Shown here piece by piece: positions 53,666 to 62,379 of a DNA stretch of 64,000 bases. How positions within the stretch are numbered: the first letter of the stretch is position 1; the number at the start of each line of letters is the position of its first letter. The position numbers and the translations under genes were made by a program. Under the pieces are notes generated by a model. It was given only the letters and a program-made list of their open reading frames with translations, was not told where the DNA came from and ran no database searches. The stretch is from positions 4,960,001 to 5,024,000 of the forward strand of contig CM075941.1 in assembly GCA_038030265.1 (NCBI GenBank). Direction: 5' to 3'. Source of the DNA: Corythucha ciliata (lineage: Eukaryota > Arthropoda > Insecta > Hemiptera > Tingidae).

Positions 53666-54793
53666 CTTACGCCTACACACATCTTTACTCGCGCTTGATG
53701 TAGTTGCATCCTTAATGTCGGAAGAATTCACACAAAAGACAATCAGAGTTGAGCTCGATAGATCGTTAATATCTCACTTGTCTAACCTCGGTGAACCACA
53801 TGAAGTTGTTCATGACAATTTGAATTTTTCGTCTCTCTCGGCTTTTCTCCAAAATCAACACGAGAATAACTTACATTTTATGAGAGAATTGCTTCAAGAT
53901 TTTACATACTCGATGAAATGTTGTTTCCAAGCAAGTCGAGAATCACTTCAAAAAATGTCAATTCCTAAGTTTGATGGTAAAAACGAAGATACTAAGGTTT
54001 GGTTGGCACTCTATGAAAAGGCATGCGTCATAAACCAGTGGACCACCGATGAATTGAAGATTAATAACCTTATTTCAAATTTTGTTCCTGGGAGCATCGC
54101 CGAGAAATGGTTTTTTTCACTACTTGGCGATGGGACTGAGCGGCCCTGGTCTCATTGGAAAGAACTGTTTCAGTCTGCTTTCGGCCAAAATATGTTATAA
54201 CTGGCCGAGCGAGCGCACTCATGGTCATATAGGAGTGGGCCACTCAATACTACTACGAAAAGCAACGTCTTATAAATCTCGCCTATGGAGTTTTGCCTGC
54301 CAGAGCTTTCAACATCTTGATGATGCTTGGCCTTCCAGAACCTATTCAAAATCAATTGATGGTACAGCATATTGAAGAAAAAGAGCAACTCCGGCTTGCG
54401 ATGGAGAAAATCAAACCTTGGTCGAGCAATTTCAACAAAACCGTGCCAAAGGGAAAACCGTGGGTGAGCTCCATTGATTCACTTGATTGTTCCCCTAGTT
54501 ATAATATTAAAGAAAACTTGTCTTCTTACTCTGGTACCATAAGTCATTGCACTCAGCTACTCACAGACGAGCTAGTCGTAAATGGTACTAAAATTCACGC
54601 CCTTTTGGACACGGGTGCATCGGTTGACCTAATCCGGTCAGACATCCCACAAAGGAGAGGGTGGAAAATATTAAATCATAAAGGGGTAGTTTTGAGAAGT
54701 TTTGACGGTGCAAATCAAACTGTACACAAGACGGCGGAAGTTAATATTTCCCTTAACCACGCGGTCTTAAACACTCAAGTTTTCCATAATTGA
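53666..54793 (+). pseudogene. LTR-5 gag continuation and aspartic protease
   Basis: After hAT-D, gag resumes in frame (LHTSLLALDVV ... MSEEFTQKT) and shows the core FDGKNEDTKVWLALYEKACVINQW-type segment (long motif at 53974-54045). It ends FGQNML at 54200. A frame change follows, then MLGLPEPIQNQLM. Protease follows with IHALLDTGASVDLIRSD and ends at 54793. No CCHC knuckle is evident between gag and protease, unlike LTR-1, -2, -3 and -4. Non-functional as assembled. Confidence 0.8.
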
Positions 54794-54849
54794 CCGACTA
54801 CCTTACGAGATGATACTTGGATTTCCATCCATGAAGAAATTGGGATTCT

Positions 54850-55547
54850 GAATTACATACTCCACCCCAATAAATTGTACAAGCGACCATGATCATGCAA
54901 AGAATACCATATCTAGTTCAAACCCATGCCGTTCTTTTCAGAGCATTCCTCTCATCGATTTTAGGTTAAAAGATAATGCTCCTGTCGTAAATGAGAAGCC
55001 ATACAGGCTCTCCAGGGAACGGTACCAGTGGGCTTTAACCAAAATTAACGAAATGTTGGAAAAGGGTGTGATTCGGCCCTCTCAGTCAGACTTCGCGTCA
55101 CCTTGCGTCATTGTCCCGAAGGCTGATGGTAATTGGCGTCTATGCCAAGATTATCGGGAAATTAACTCACACACCGAGCTTGATCCATTTCCTTTCCCGT
55201 TCATCGATGAAATAATATCAAATCTGGGAGGATGTTCTTCTTTTTCCAAAATTGACTTAAAGGATGGGTTTCACCAAGTCCCTCTTACCGAAAATACAAA
55301 ACAGTACACGGCATTTGTCCTTCCTTTCGGGCATTTTTGCCCTTCGGCTGGAAAAACTCGCCATCTAAGTTCCAGCGTACTATGTCATCAGTCCTGGGTA
55401 CTCTTCTGGAAGATCCATTTATTTGGGTTTACATCGATGACATCGTAATTGGAGGACGAACTCCGGAGGAATGCCGAAGAAAAACTGACGTTGTACTTGA
55501 ACGATTGCAATCATATGTTCCAAGAAAAGCGTATTCTGTAAAGACCA
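54850..55547 (+). pseudogene. LTR-5 reverse transcriptase
   Basis: The RT region begins after the protease linker. Clear motifs start at 55053: MLEKGVIRPSQSDFASPCV, WRLCQDYREIN, FSKIDLKDGFHQVPL and YTAFVLPFG. A frame change near 55340 is followed by WKNSPSKFQRTM and WVYIDDIVIGG (active site IDD preceded by Y). The frame reaches KAYSVKT at 55546 where the MITE pair begins. The RT wording resembles Gypsy lineages other than Mag. Confidence 0.83.
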
Positions 55548-55674
55548 GGGGGCCTGTTCTATAACTTTTGACTGTCACTATCACTGTCTCTTTCCACCCG
55601 TTCTTTCCATCAACATGTGATTTAATTCGGGTCGGACGGGTGGAACACTACGAAATTTTGCAGAACAGGCCCCC
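55548..55674. mobile_element. 127-bp MITE in LTR-5 RT (first of an abutting pair)
   Basis: Ends GGGGGCCTGTTCT and AGAACAGGCCCCC are exact inverses, with CCA/TGG extending the palindrome. The interior has CCACCCGTTCTTTCC and GTCGGACGGGTGG, also partly inverted. No coding. A related end is seen inverted at 9183-9198 in hAT-B. Confidence 0.75.
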
Positions 55675-55675
55675 T

Positions 55676-55806
55676 GGGGCCTTATTCCGAGTTGTCGGGA
55701 AAAACTCACGTGAGGTGGTTGCTATGGCGAGATAATACTATTTCTGATGAAGCGTTCTTGGATACCGCTTGCGGGATTATTTCCCGACAACTCTAACTAG
55801 GGCCCC
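55676..55806. mobile_element. 131-bp MITE in LTR-5 RT (second of an abutting pair)
   Basis: The left end GGGGCCTTATTCCGAGTTGT is mirrored by ...ACAACTCTAACTAGGGCCCC. Arms contain GAGTTGTCGGGAA and TTCCCGACAACTC. Host RT sequence resumes with CAGGTGTCGTTTCTAGGAAG at 55806. CAG occurs at both outer edges of the pair (55546-55548 and 55806-55808), compatible with a 3-bp target duplication. Confidence 0.75.
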
Positions 55807-55886
55807 AGGTGTCGTTTCTAGGAAGGAAAATAGACGGCAAAGAGTCTGTTCAAAAAATTAGAAATATGTCGCGACCCGGAGACCTA

Positions 55887-57378
55887 GGCCCGTATTCAGA
55901 AACCACACTTAACGCAACCTTAACCTTAACAGACCCTCAGGGAAGCATTTCGTATTCAGAGACCACCCTTATCCATGTCTCTTGAGGGATCCTCTAAGGG
56001 GACCCTTAAAGGAAAAAAAACTGTTATTCAGAAAGCAACCTTAACCTGCGTGCCCCCTTAAAAAGACGCTATTTCATGGTTATCCGTTAAGGGTGCTCCC
56101 GACCACCCTTAAGGCTCCCTTAAGACTTATCATTGTACAACGCCGGCTTTAAAATGTCTGATTTGCAAGAGTTTCTGGACTTCGTACAAATAACGGAATC
56201 ATCAACTGTTCCAAGGGCCTACATAAGGGGAGCAGAGGACCGGCCCTTTTATGATCTGAGTGACGAGCAGTTTCGAAAAAGATACCGCTTCGAGAAAAAC
56301 ACGGTTCGAAACATCGTAGAATTGGTTCGTGGCGGCTCTTCCGACCGGCGGGGGCTTCCATTTTCACCCTTGGCCAAAATTCTTGTGTCACTGAGATTTT
56401 ATGCTACTGGGAGTTTTCAGGTACGGACAAACGAAGTGGAAACGTGTCATCATTGTCCCCTTTCTTCAACTTTCGGCGGTGGCTGGAGAGTTTAGGGACT
56501 TTCCGAGTATTCCGTGTGAATTCATGTAACTCCGTTCACATAGATAATTTATTATCTGTAGCGTTCGATGAATTTAGCTGAAATATGCATGAAAAATCTC
56601 GGAGAGCACTACTCTCTAGTTATCACCTTTCTTTTTGTTGTTCAACGGTTGTCTGGGGGTGAAGCCAGTCCGCAGAAAAAAATAATTATGAGGGATTGGT
56701 TGAGTACTTCCTTCACTTTAATCACCTGTGTATATGGGCCCCGACAGACGAGGCGTCCTGGGTGGCGCGACCCGGGTCGCGAGGTGTGGCTACTTCACCT
56801 CGGTGTCATGCTCACTTTTTTGCAGCGAGACTGACTGCGTCTGACTTTTTATTTTCTACAATATTCACATATTTTAAAATTGTCTCCTTCAAGAACGCCT
56901 TCTCCGCGGCAGAAAAATTCATCCTTTTCTTTCCCGAATCCATTATCTTGAAGGGCTGAAGGCTTTATACAGAATGTTCACTCGTGCCGAAGTGGAGTAA
57001 TTTCAAACTCGGAGAATGACAACAGACACCGCGAGCCCACCAAACTGACATTTTTTGCCACCGTTGCATTCCTCCCCCTCCCCTACACATTACATTTTCA
57101 AAACTCACGGCTAACCTCTGTTCCGGCGCGCGTAAAAATTATGGAGGGAAATGAATCAAACTAAAACATCAATCAAATAAAACAGCTGTAAGTAGCTACA
57201 AAAACTGTACAGTCACCTCGAAAAACACAATGTTTATCTCATATCAGCTTAGGGGACCCTTAAGCTTAAGGGTCCCCTTAGGGGGCTCTCTGAATACAAT
57301 TTCTTAAGGGGTCGCTTAAGTGCACTTAAGAAAGGATCCCCTCAGGGTTGCGTTAAGTGTGGTTTCTGAATACGGGCC
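55887..57378. mobile_element. Harb-1: PIF/Harbinger element in LTR-5 with partial transposase
   Basis: Termini GGCCCGTATTCAGAAACCAC (55887-55906) and the inverse ending at 57378 match over about 33 bp. CTA duplication at 55884-55886 and 57379-57381. Subterminal sequence on both sides repeats CTTAAGGG/CCCTTAAG words, a probable binding-site array. It contains a HARBI1-type N-terminal fragment at 56154-56495. Removing element and one CTA restores the LTR-5 frame (RPGDL then HSLRVFTG). Confidence 0.88.
56154..56495 (+). pseudogene. Harbinger (HARBI1-like) transposase N-terminal fragment
   Basis: It starts MSDLQEFLDFV and reads FRKRYRFEKNTVRNIVELV, then GLPFSPLAKILVSLRFYATG, the conserved N-terminal helix region of HARBI1/PIF nucleases. 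The frame drifts after GSFQVRTN and stops at 56495. The DDE catalytic half is absent from the remaining 880 bp, so the copy is internally deleted. A GT at 56421 (CAG/GTACGGAC) could instead be a splice donor, but no catalytic exon is found before 57378. Confidence 0.8.
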
Positions 57379-58443
57379 CTACACTCCTTGAGAGTTTTCA
57401 CTGGTCTTACTGGTCATTTTCGGTCTTTCATTAAAAACTACGCCCACATAGTTACACCTCTCGGCAAGTTAAAAGCAAAAGGCACTGTTTTCCAATGGAA
57501 TCCCGAAGCAGAAAAAGCTTTTAAATTGCTAAAACAGGCAATTTCGTCAAATCCTGTCCACCAATTACCTGATTGGAGCTTAAAATTTGAACTTTGTACT
57601 GACGCATCTAATTACGGTTGTGGTGCAATACTTTATCAAAGGGATCCGTCTAAGCCTAAAAGTCAGCAGCTCCGGGTGATAGCTTATTATTCGCACACGT
57701 TCACTTCGGCAGAGTGCAACTACTCGGTGACCGACAAGGAGGGTTTAGCAGTAGTTAAGGCAATTGAATATTTCAGGACCTATCTTGAAGCTCGCCCATT
57801 CGTCGTTCATACAAATCACCAAGCGCTCAGTTTCATTTTAAACCTGAAGGAACCGAAAGGTCGATTGGGGCGGTGGCAGGTATTTTTGATGGGTTTTGAT
57901 CTAATTATCAACCACCGTTGCGGAAAAGAAATGGAAGATGCTGACGCTTTATCTCGATTATGCCTTGAAGATGCACCGTCCCCAATAAATGCACTGCAAA
58001 AACTCGCTGGGAGAATAGAGGTGAATCCCCAGAATATTGTTGAAGTGCTACGTGCGTACCACGATGATCCAGATTCTGGAGGGCACGACGGTTTTCTTCG
58101 CATCTATTTAAAGGTGAGGAAGAGATTTTTTTGGCCCGGAATGAAGTCATCTATTCTTCAATATGTGAAAAGCTGTCCTGTATGTCAAATCGCCAAATTC
58201 AAATTTCGTCCCAAACCAGATGTAATGATTATTCCACAAGCATCAAAGGTACCATTTGAAAGCATTGACTTTGCGGTGCTTCCCAAAAAGAAAGAAGGTC
58301 AAAGAACATCAAAATCATTCCTAGTTGCTGTTGACGAACACTCAAAATTCACCACAGCTAAGTCCATGCGAGAAAGCGCAAGAGCTGTCGTAAATTATCT
58401 CTCTAAACTCCCTTTCATCGACAAAGTAAAAAAAAATTATTAG
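57379..58443 (+). pseudogene. LTR-5 RT connection, RNase H and integrase
   Basis: The frame opens with LRVFTGLTGHFRSFIKNYA, the thumb/connection segment. RNase H follows with LCTDASNYGCG, TDKEGLAVVKAIEYF and VHTNHQALSF (HTNH where TDH is usual). Integrase has a zinc-module start at AYHDDPDSGGHDG, then CPVCQIAKF, and the core SIDFAVLPKKKEG and FLVAVDEHSKF. It ends in KVKKNY at a run of A (58428-58437). The expected SDNGSQF lies immediately after in another frame. Confidence 0.84.
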
Positions 58444-59062
58444 TGACAATGGTTCTCAATTTGCATCGAAATTACTCGAATCGTTTGCGACTGAAAATAA
58501 TATAAAACTATAATAAAGTCCTCACCTTACCATCCTCAAGGAAATGGGCTCGTCGAAAGGAAAATAAGGGATATCAAGCAGTTTTTATCCTTGTACGAAA
58601 CCTACAGAGGAGGGTGGAAAGCATGCTTGGAGGCGGCCGTCAATCACGCTCAACAGATCTTACTCGACGAGCATCGGGTGCTCCCCTCATTTCAAAGCTT
58701 TTGGGACCCTTTCACTCTTTCCAGCTGACTTCCGATACGGAATCACGAAAGACATGATACGAGAGCAGCCACACGATCTAAACACCGAAAAGAAATACCA
58801 AGAAAATATGAAGCGAAACTTCGATCGACGTCATTCCAAGAAAATTCTTCAGAAAGGAATGTTTGTACTCGTACAAACGACAACCGACAGAAAATCCCCT
58901 AACGTTAAAGGACCGTTTCAAGTCGAGAATGTAACTTTCTTCAACGGCACACCGAAAACGGTGCGTTACAAGGACGATGACGGTTCCATAAAAATAGCTT
59001 CCATTAAAAACGTCCTACATCAGCAGGGGCTGTGTGGTCTTTCCGAGGAGGGGAAAGTGTAA
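58444..59062 (+). pseudogene. LTR-5 integrase C-terminal half
   Basis: It starts with SDNGSQFASKLLE in a shifted frame. A stop at about 58512 interrupts before the segment corresponding to PHHPQGNGLVERKIRD. Further frame changes follow, then MIREQPHDLNTEKKYQE and the tail KGMFVLVQTTTD at 58754-59062. The stop codon TAA at 59060-59062 lies within the first bases of the 3' LTR, the same arrangement seen in LTR-1. Confidence 0.78.
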
Positions 59063-59168
59063 TGATCCCATATTTCCAACTGAAGCAACAATATGATTTT
59101 AAAGTGAAATTTTAATAAAAGGTTAGATTTTCGAGTTTGAATAAAGAAAGTATTTTGGTATCAATACA
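59058..59168 (+). repeat. LTR-5 3' LTR (111 bp)
   Basis: It is 110 of 111 identical to 44234-44344 and followed by the duplication GAGT at 59169-59172. Confidence 0.92.
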
Positions 59169-59172
59169 GAGT

Positions 59173-59501
59173 GAAAGCTCGTAAAAAGCCAAAAGGTTCA
59201 ACTTCAAATGATGGCCGTATCTCAAACCCTTAATCATCCCACGGACTTGGGGTTGATTTTAATCGACTTCGCACACAAAAATACATAGGATCCGCATTGG
59301 ACGGCCCACCAACTCTCAAAATGGCCCAATTGTCACAAGCTGGTTGTTGTTTCAATGAATTTTTAAAATAAAAAGTATTCGTTCTGTTCCCGTAATATTC
59401 TCGCACACAATACTAGATCTACTACAGTTACACACAGGTAAAGACAAACCGCCATATTTGGTCGCCATATGATTTCGAAAAAAAGATTATGGGTTTACCA
59501 T
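59173..59501. other. Unassigned spacer with an LTR-3-like LTR fragment
   Basis: No gene. 59331-59409 (TGTCACAAG...CTCGCACACA) is a diverged relative of the LTR-3 LTR in the plus orientation, sharing AAGTATTCGTTCTGTTCC-like sequence and the ACACA end. No target duplication was recognised. Confidence 0.55.
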
Positions 59502-59656
59502 CAGTGGCGGATCCAGAATTTTATCAAGGGGGGGTTTTAAGCAAAGGCAAATTTTCACCTTCCTGGTGGCGGGGCGGGGGCGGGGGTGCTGCGCACAGCA
59601 ATTGTAATATAAAAATAGTAAACCGTAATCAATTATGTGGCTACTACTTAAATGTT

Positions 59657-61856
59657 TTATTCACTTATTAATTTTCTGGGCTTCTCAAAAAAAACATTCA
59701 ATATTTCATCCGCTGTGATCTTTACGGATTGGTGAATGTTCAATAAAGCGAGCCCATTCAACCGCTCTGACCCCATAGTGCTCCGTAAATACGTTTTAAG
59801 CCGACGCAGCGTTGAAAATGTGCGCTCCGGTGTAGACGTCGTGACGGATAAAACACACAAAACTCGTAATAAGAGACGAACCCGTGGAAATGCAGTCGCG
59901 TTAACCATCTGAATCGTAAAAAATAACTCATTACAAGTACTCATTATAATTTAACGCCCGCGTTGATTTCAAACTTACGCGTAAAGCATCAAGTGTGTTT
60001 TGAAGAACATCAGCTTTCGTATGCCGCCTCCACATCTTAACTTCGGAAATAAACTCTTCCTCGGAGCACATCAACATGCCCTCGTAGAACTTGTGCAGCT
60101 CCTTACATTTTCCTTCATCAAAGTTGTTCTTTGAAAACAGCGTTCCGAAGCCATTAAAAATATTTCTGTGATTCATAAATCTACTCTGTATTTGTAGAAT
60201 GTAGGTGTCCAAGAAAGGAATGTAATATCCGATTCGGTAGTAATCTTCGACGGTCGTTGCGTTAATGTTACACCGATTCACTTGACGACTGGTAATTCTA
60301 GGAGGTTTGACGTCAATATCATGATTTCGGCACGTCAATGTGGCACGTTGGAAAATTTGGTTGAAATTTTCAGTAGCACTGTCTCACATTTGGACGAATT
60401 CTTTAAGTGCGTCGTCAGTGAACCTAATGGCATCGGAAAGGTCTAGATTTTTTGTTTGAAGAATTCGACTCAGTGGTAGAACCACTGTATGGACGGACTG
60501 TAGTATTTGACAGGATACTTGAAATTCTATCGTAAGAATAGCAGCTAGTAATTGAGACGCTGTGGTCGCCGAATTCTTGTCGTTCGATGACTCGAGTTCT
60601 TCCAGCGAATAAATGACTGCAGATTGTAGTTCCAAATATGTGGAGACGGCCTCGTGACGTTCTGCCCATCTCGTCACACATACAGATTTCAGACGTTTTT
60701 TCTTGCTATCGCCGTCTAATACTTTGGCAATTGCTTGTTCCAAAAAATGTAATCTTTTCGGCAAGTGAAAAAAATTTTGGACCGTACCAATAGTTCCCAG
60801 ACAATTTTTTATGCCTGACACACCACATGCAGCATCCACTGCCAAATTAAAACTGTGAGACGAGCAGTGGACGTACAACGCTAACGGGCAAAATTCGCGC
60901 ATGTAGGACTGAGCTCCATGCAAATGGCCGCTCATAGCTGGAGCACCATCGTAGCCCTGTCCGTACATGTATGAACAGTCAATGCCTACTGCCAAAAGAT
61001 AATTTTTAATGGCATCGGCTAAACCCTTGCCGGTAGTGTCATGAACTCCCATGAATCCAATGAAATCCTCGCACAAATTAGTTCCTGAAGAATCCAAATA
61101 CCTCACGCAGACCGATAATTGTTCGACTCCTGAAATATCAGACGTCTCGTCAGCCAGTACCGAAAATGCTCTTGAAAAATTAACTTTGTCGACAATTTTT
61201 TTTACGATTAATTTTTGGCAAATTTCGATAATTTCATTTTGAATTGTCTTGCTTAAATAAGTAGCGTTCTTGTCCGATGATTCTAAGTCGTCTTTTAACT
61301 CATTGTCGCCTAAAGTTCGATAGCGAAGAATAGCCCGAAAATTTCCTTCGTTAGAGTTTTCTTCGGTTTCGTCTTTGGCGAAAAATGAGCCGTCGTCTCT
61401 ATGTCCCCGAAGAGCGATGCCCTGACGTCCACAAACCAGAATGGCATCAATGATGGGAACTAATTTTGTCCGATGTTGAAGTTCCACGGCTTTTTGTTGA
61501 CATTTAGTTAACTCGTCCACCGGCTTAACCCGCCCTAATTTTTCTCGCCTTAGATTTTCTATGCCAAGAACCGACTTTTGGTGGTAATCCAGTGTTTCAT
61601 GACTCTTAAACTGATCTAAGGCCTTTCTGAACACTAGCTGTCGTGCCTCAGTTCGCTCTCGAAGAAGTGGCGGCCAGTAGAGACCGCACATGGAGCATCG
61701 GCTCGTCACACGGGTGACACCGGCTTCAGATCCAGAAGATAACGACACAAGATTGTCATCCCCGTCAAAATTACTTGAGTTTTTCGTTCTTTTGTTCATA
61801 TGATTTTTACGAGTTGGCAAAAAAAAAAAAAAATAACAGAGAGCTAAGTTTTCCAA
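59657..61856 (-). pseudogene. hAT-E transposase, near-complete, one in-frame stop and one intron
   Basis: The likely start is MNKRTKNSS at about 61799; an upstream in-frame ATG gives a Phe run. A zinc-finger-like N-terminus (CSMCGLYW ... FKSHETLDYHQ) is followed by the core ADETSDISGVEQLSVCVRYLD, then GYDGAPAMSG, YVHCSSHSFNLA and TRWAERHEA. A single TGA at 60384-60386 interrupts; the same frame then continues from CRNHDID to DALR at 59979. A 70-bp intron follows (59909-59978, GTAAGT...CAG, phase 0). Exon 2 carries TTSTPERTFSTL, LKTYLRST and ERLNGLALLNIHQ. Apart from the TGA the protein would be complete, unlike hAT-A and hAT-D. Confidence 0.88.
59909..59978 (-). other. hAT-E intron (70 bp, GT-AG)
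   Basis: Donor GTAAGTTT at 59978 and acceptor TTACGATTCAG ending at 59909, minus strand. Flanking codons are CGC and ATG, phase 0. hAT-A has no intron at the homologous position. Confidence 0.85.
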
Positions 61857-62000
61857 TAAATCAAGATCCTTTTTGGCTTATTATTTCTCAATAATAAGTC
61901 TTTGTAATCGTATCGCAAAAAAAATTTGTTGACCCCCCCTCAAAATTTGTAGTTTTACGTTTCAAAGTGCGTAGAATCCAAATCTGCAATAAAAAAAAAA

Positions 62001-62347
62001 TGTCCGTCCGCCATCCGGGCCATATCTTGCCCTAGGATTGCTCGAAAAAACTCGTTCTTTCGCACATAGACTCCATTTGGGGTCTAGTTGGTCCTAACAT
62101 CTGATCAGTTTGATCAAATAACTCCCAGGGGTTTTATGGGCCAAAAGCGGGTCCAAAATGGGGATTTTCAAAGGATTTGGGGTCATAGGGGTGTGGGGTG
62201 TCGATTTTCATGTAATTTCAAGCCGGATTTGACTACATCCATGAATAATAAACCCACAGTCGAAATAATAAGGCATTGTTCGATAATTCGCAGCGTTTTT
62301 TGAGTAGATTTCACTCCGTGGGGGCTCAATTAGTTGAATTAACAACA
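62001..62347 (+). repeat. Probable BEL/Pao 5' LTR region
   Basis: It precedes a primer-binding-like TCTGGCGACCGCTGACAAG (from 62348) and ends TTAACAACA, as expected for an LTR end. An inverted relative is at 49613-49882. The 5' limit is uncertain because the 3' LTR is outside the window. Confidence 0.6.
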
Positions 62348-62379
62348 TCTGGCGACCGCTGACAAGACGAGAAAGCACC

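Larger units (their letters stand above)
44234..59168 (+). mobile_element. LTR-5: Ty3/Gypsy retrotransposon expanded to 15 kb by nested insertions
   Basis: 111-bp LTRs (TGTAATGATC...ATCAATACA) differ at one base. They are flanked by target duplication GAGT at 44230-44233 and 59169-59172. Inserts are hAT-D (44507-53665), a MITE pair (55548-55806) and a Harbinger element (55887-57378). Subtracting them leaves about 4.0 kb of gag-protease-RT-RNase H-integrase. Gag and RT reading frames continue across the hAT-D and Harbinger junctions. Frame breaks remain near 54200, 54790, 55340 and 58440. Confidence 0.92.
59502..61990 (-). mobile_element. hAT-E: hAT transposon on the minus strand
   Basis: The right (3') terminus reads CAGTGGCGGATCCAGAATTT at about 59506, followed by a G tract, as in the hAT-A terminus. 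The 5' side reaches a C tract near 61925-61932 and becomes unclear before the BEL element. Transposase fills 59657-61856. It belongs to the same family as hAT-A but a distinct subfamily (protein identity perhaps half in the shared part by eye). The 5' terminal repeat was not found, possibly lost where the BEL element or its LTR abuts. Confidence 0.8.
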
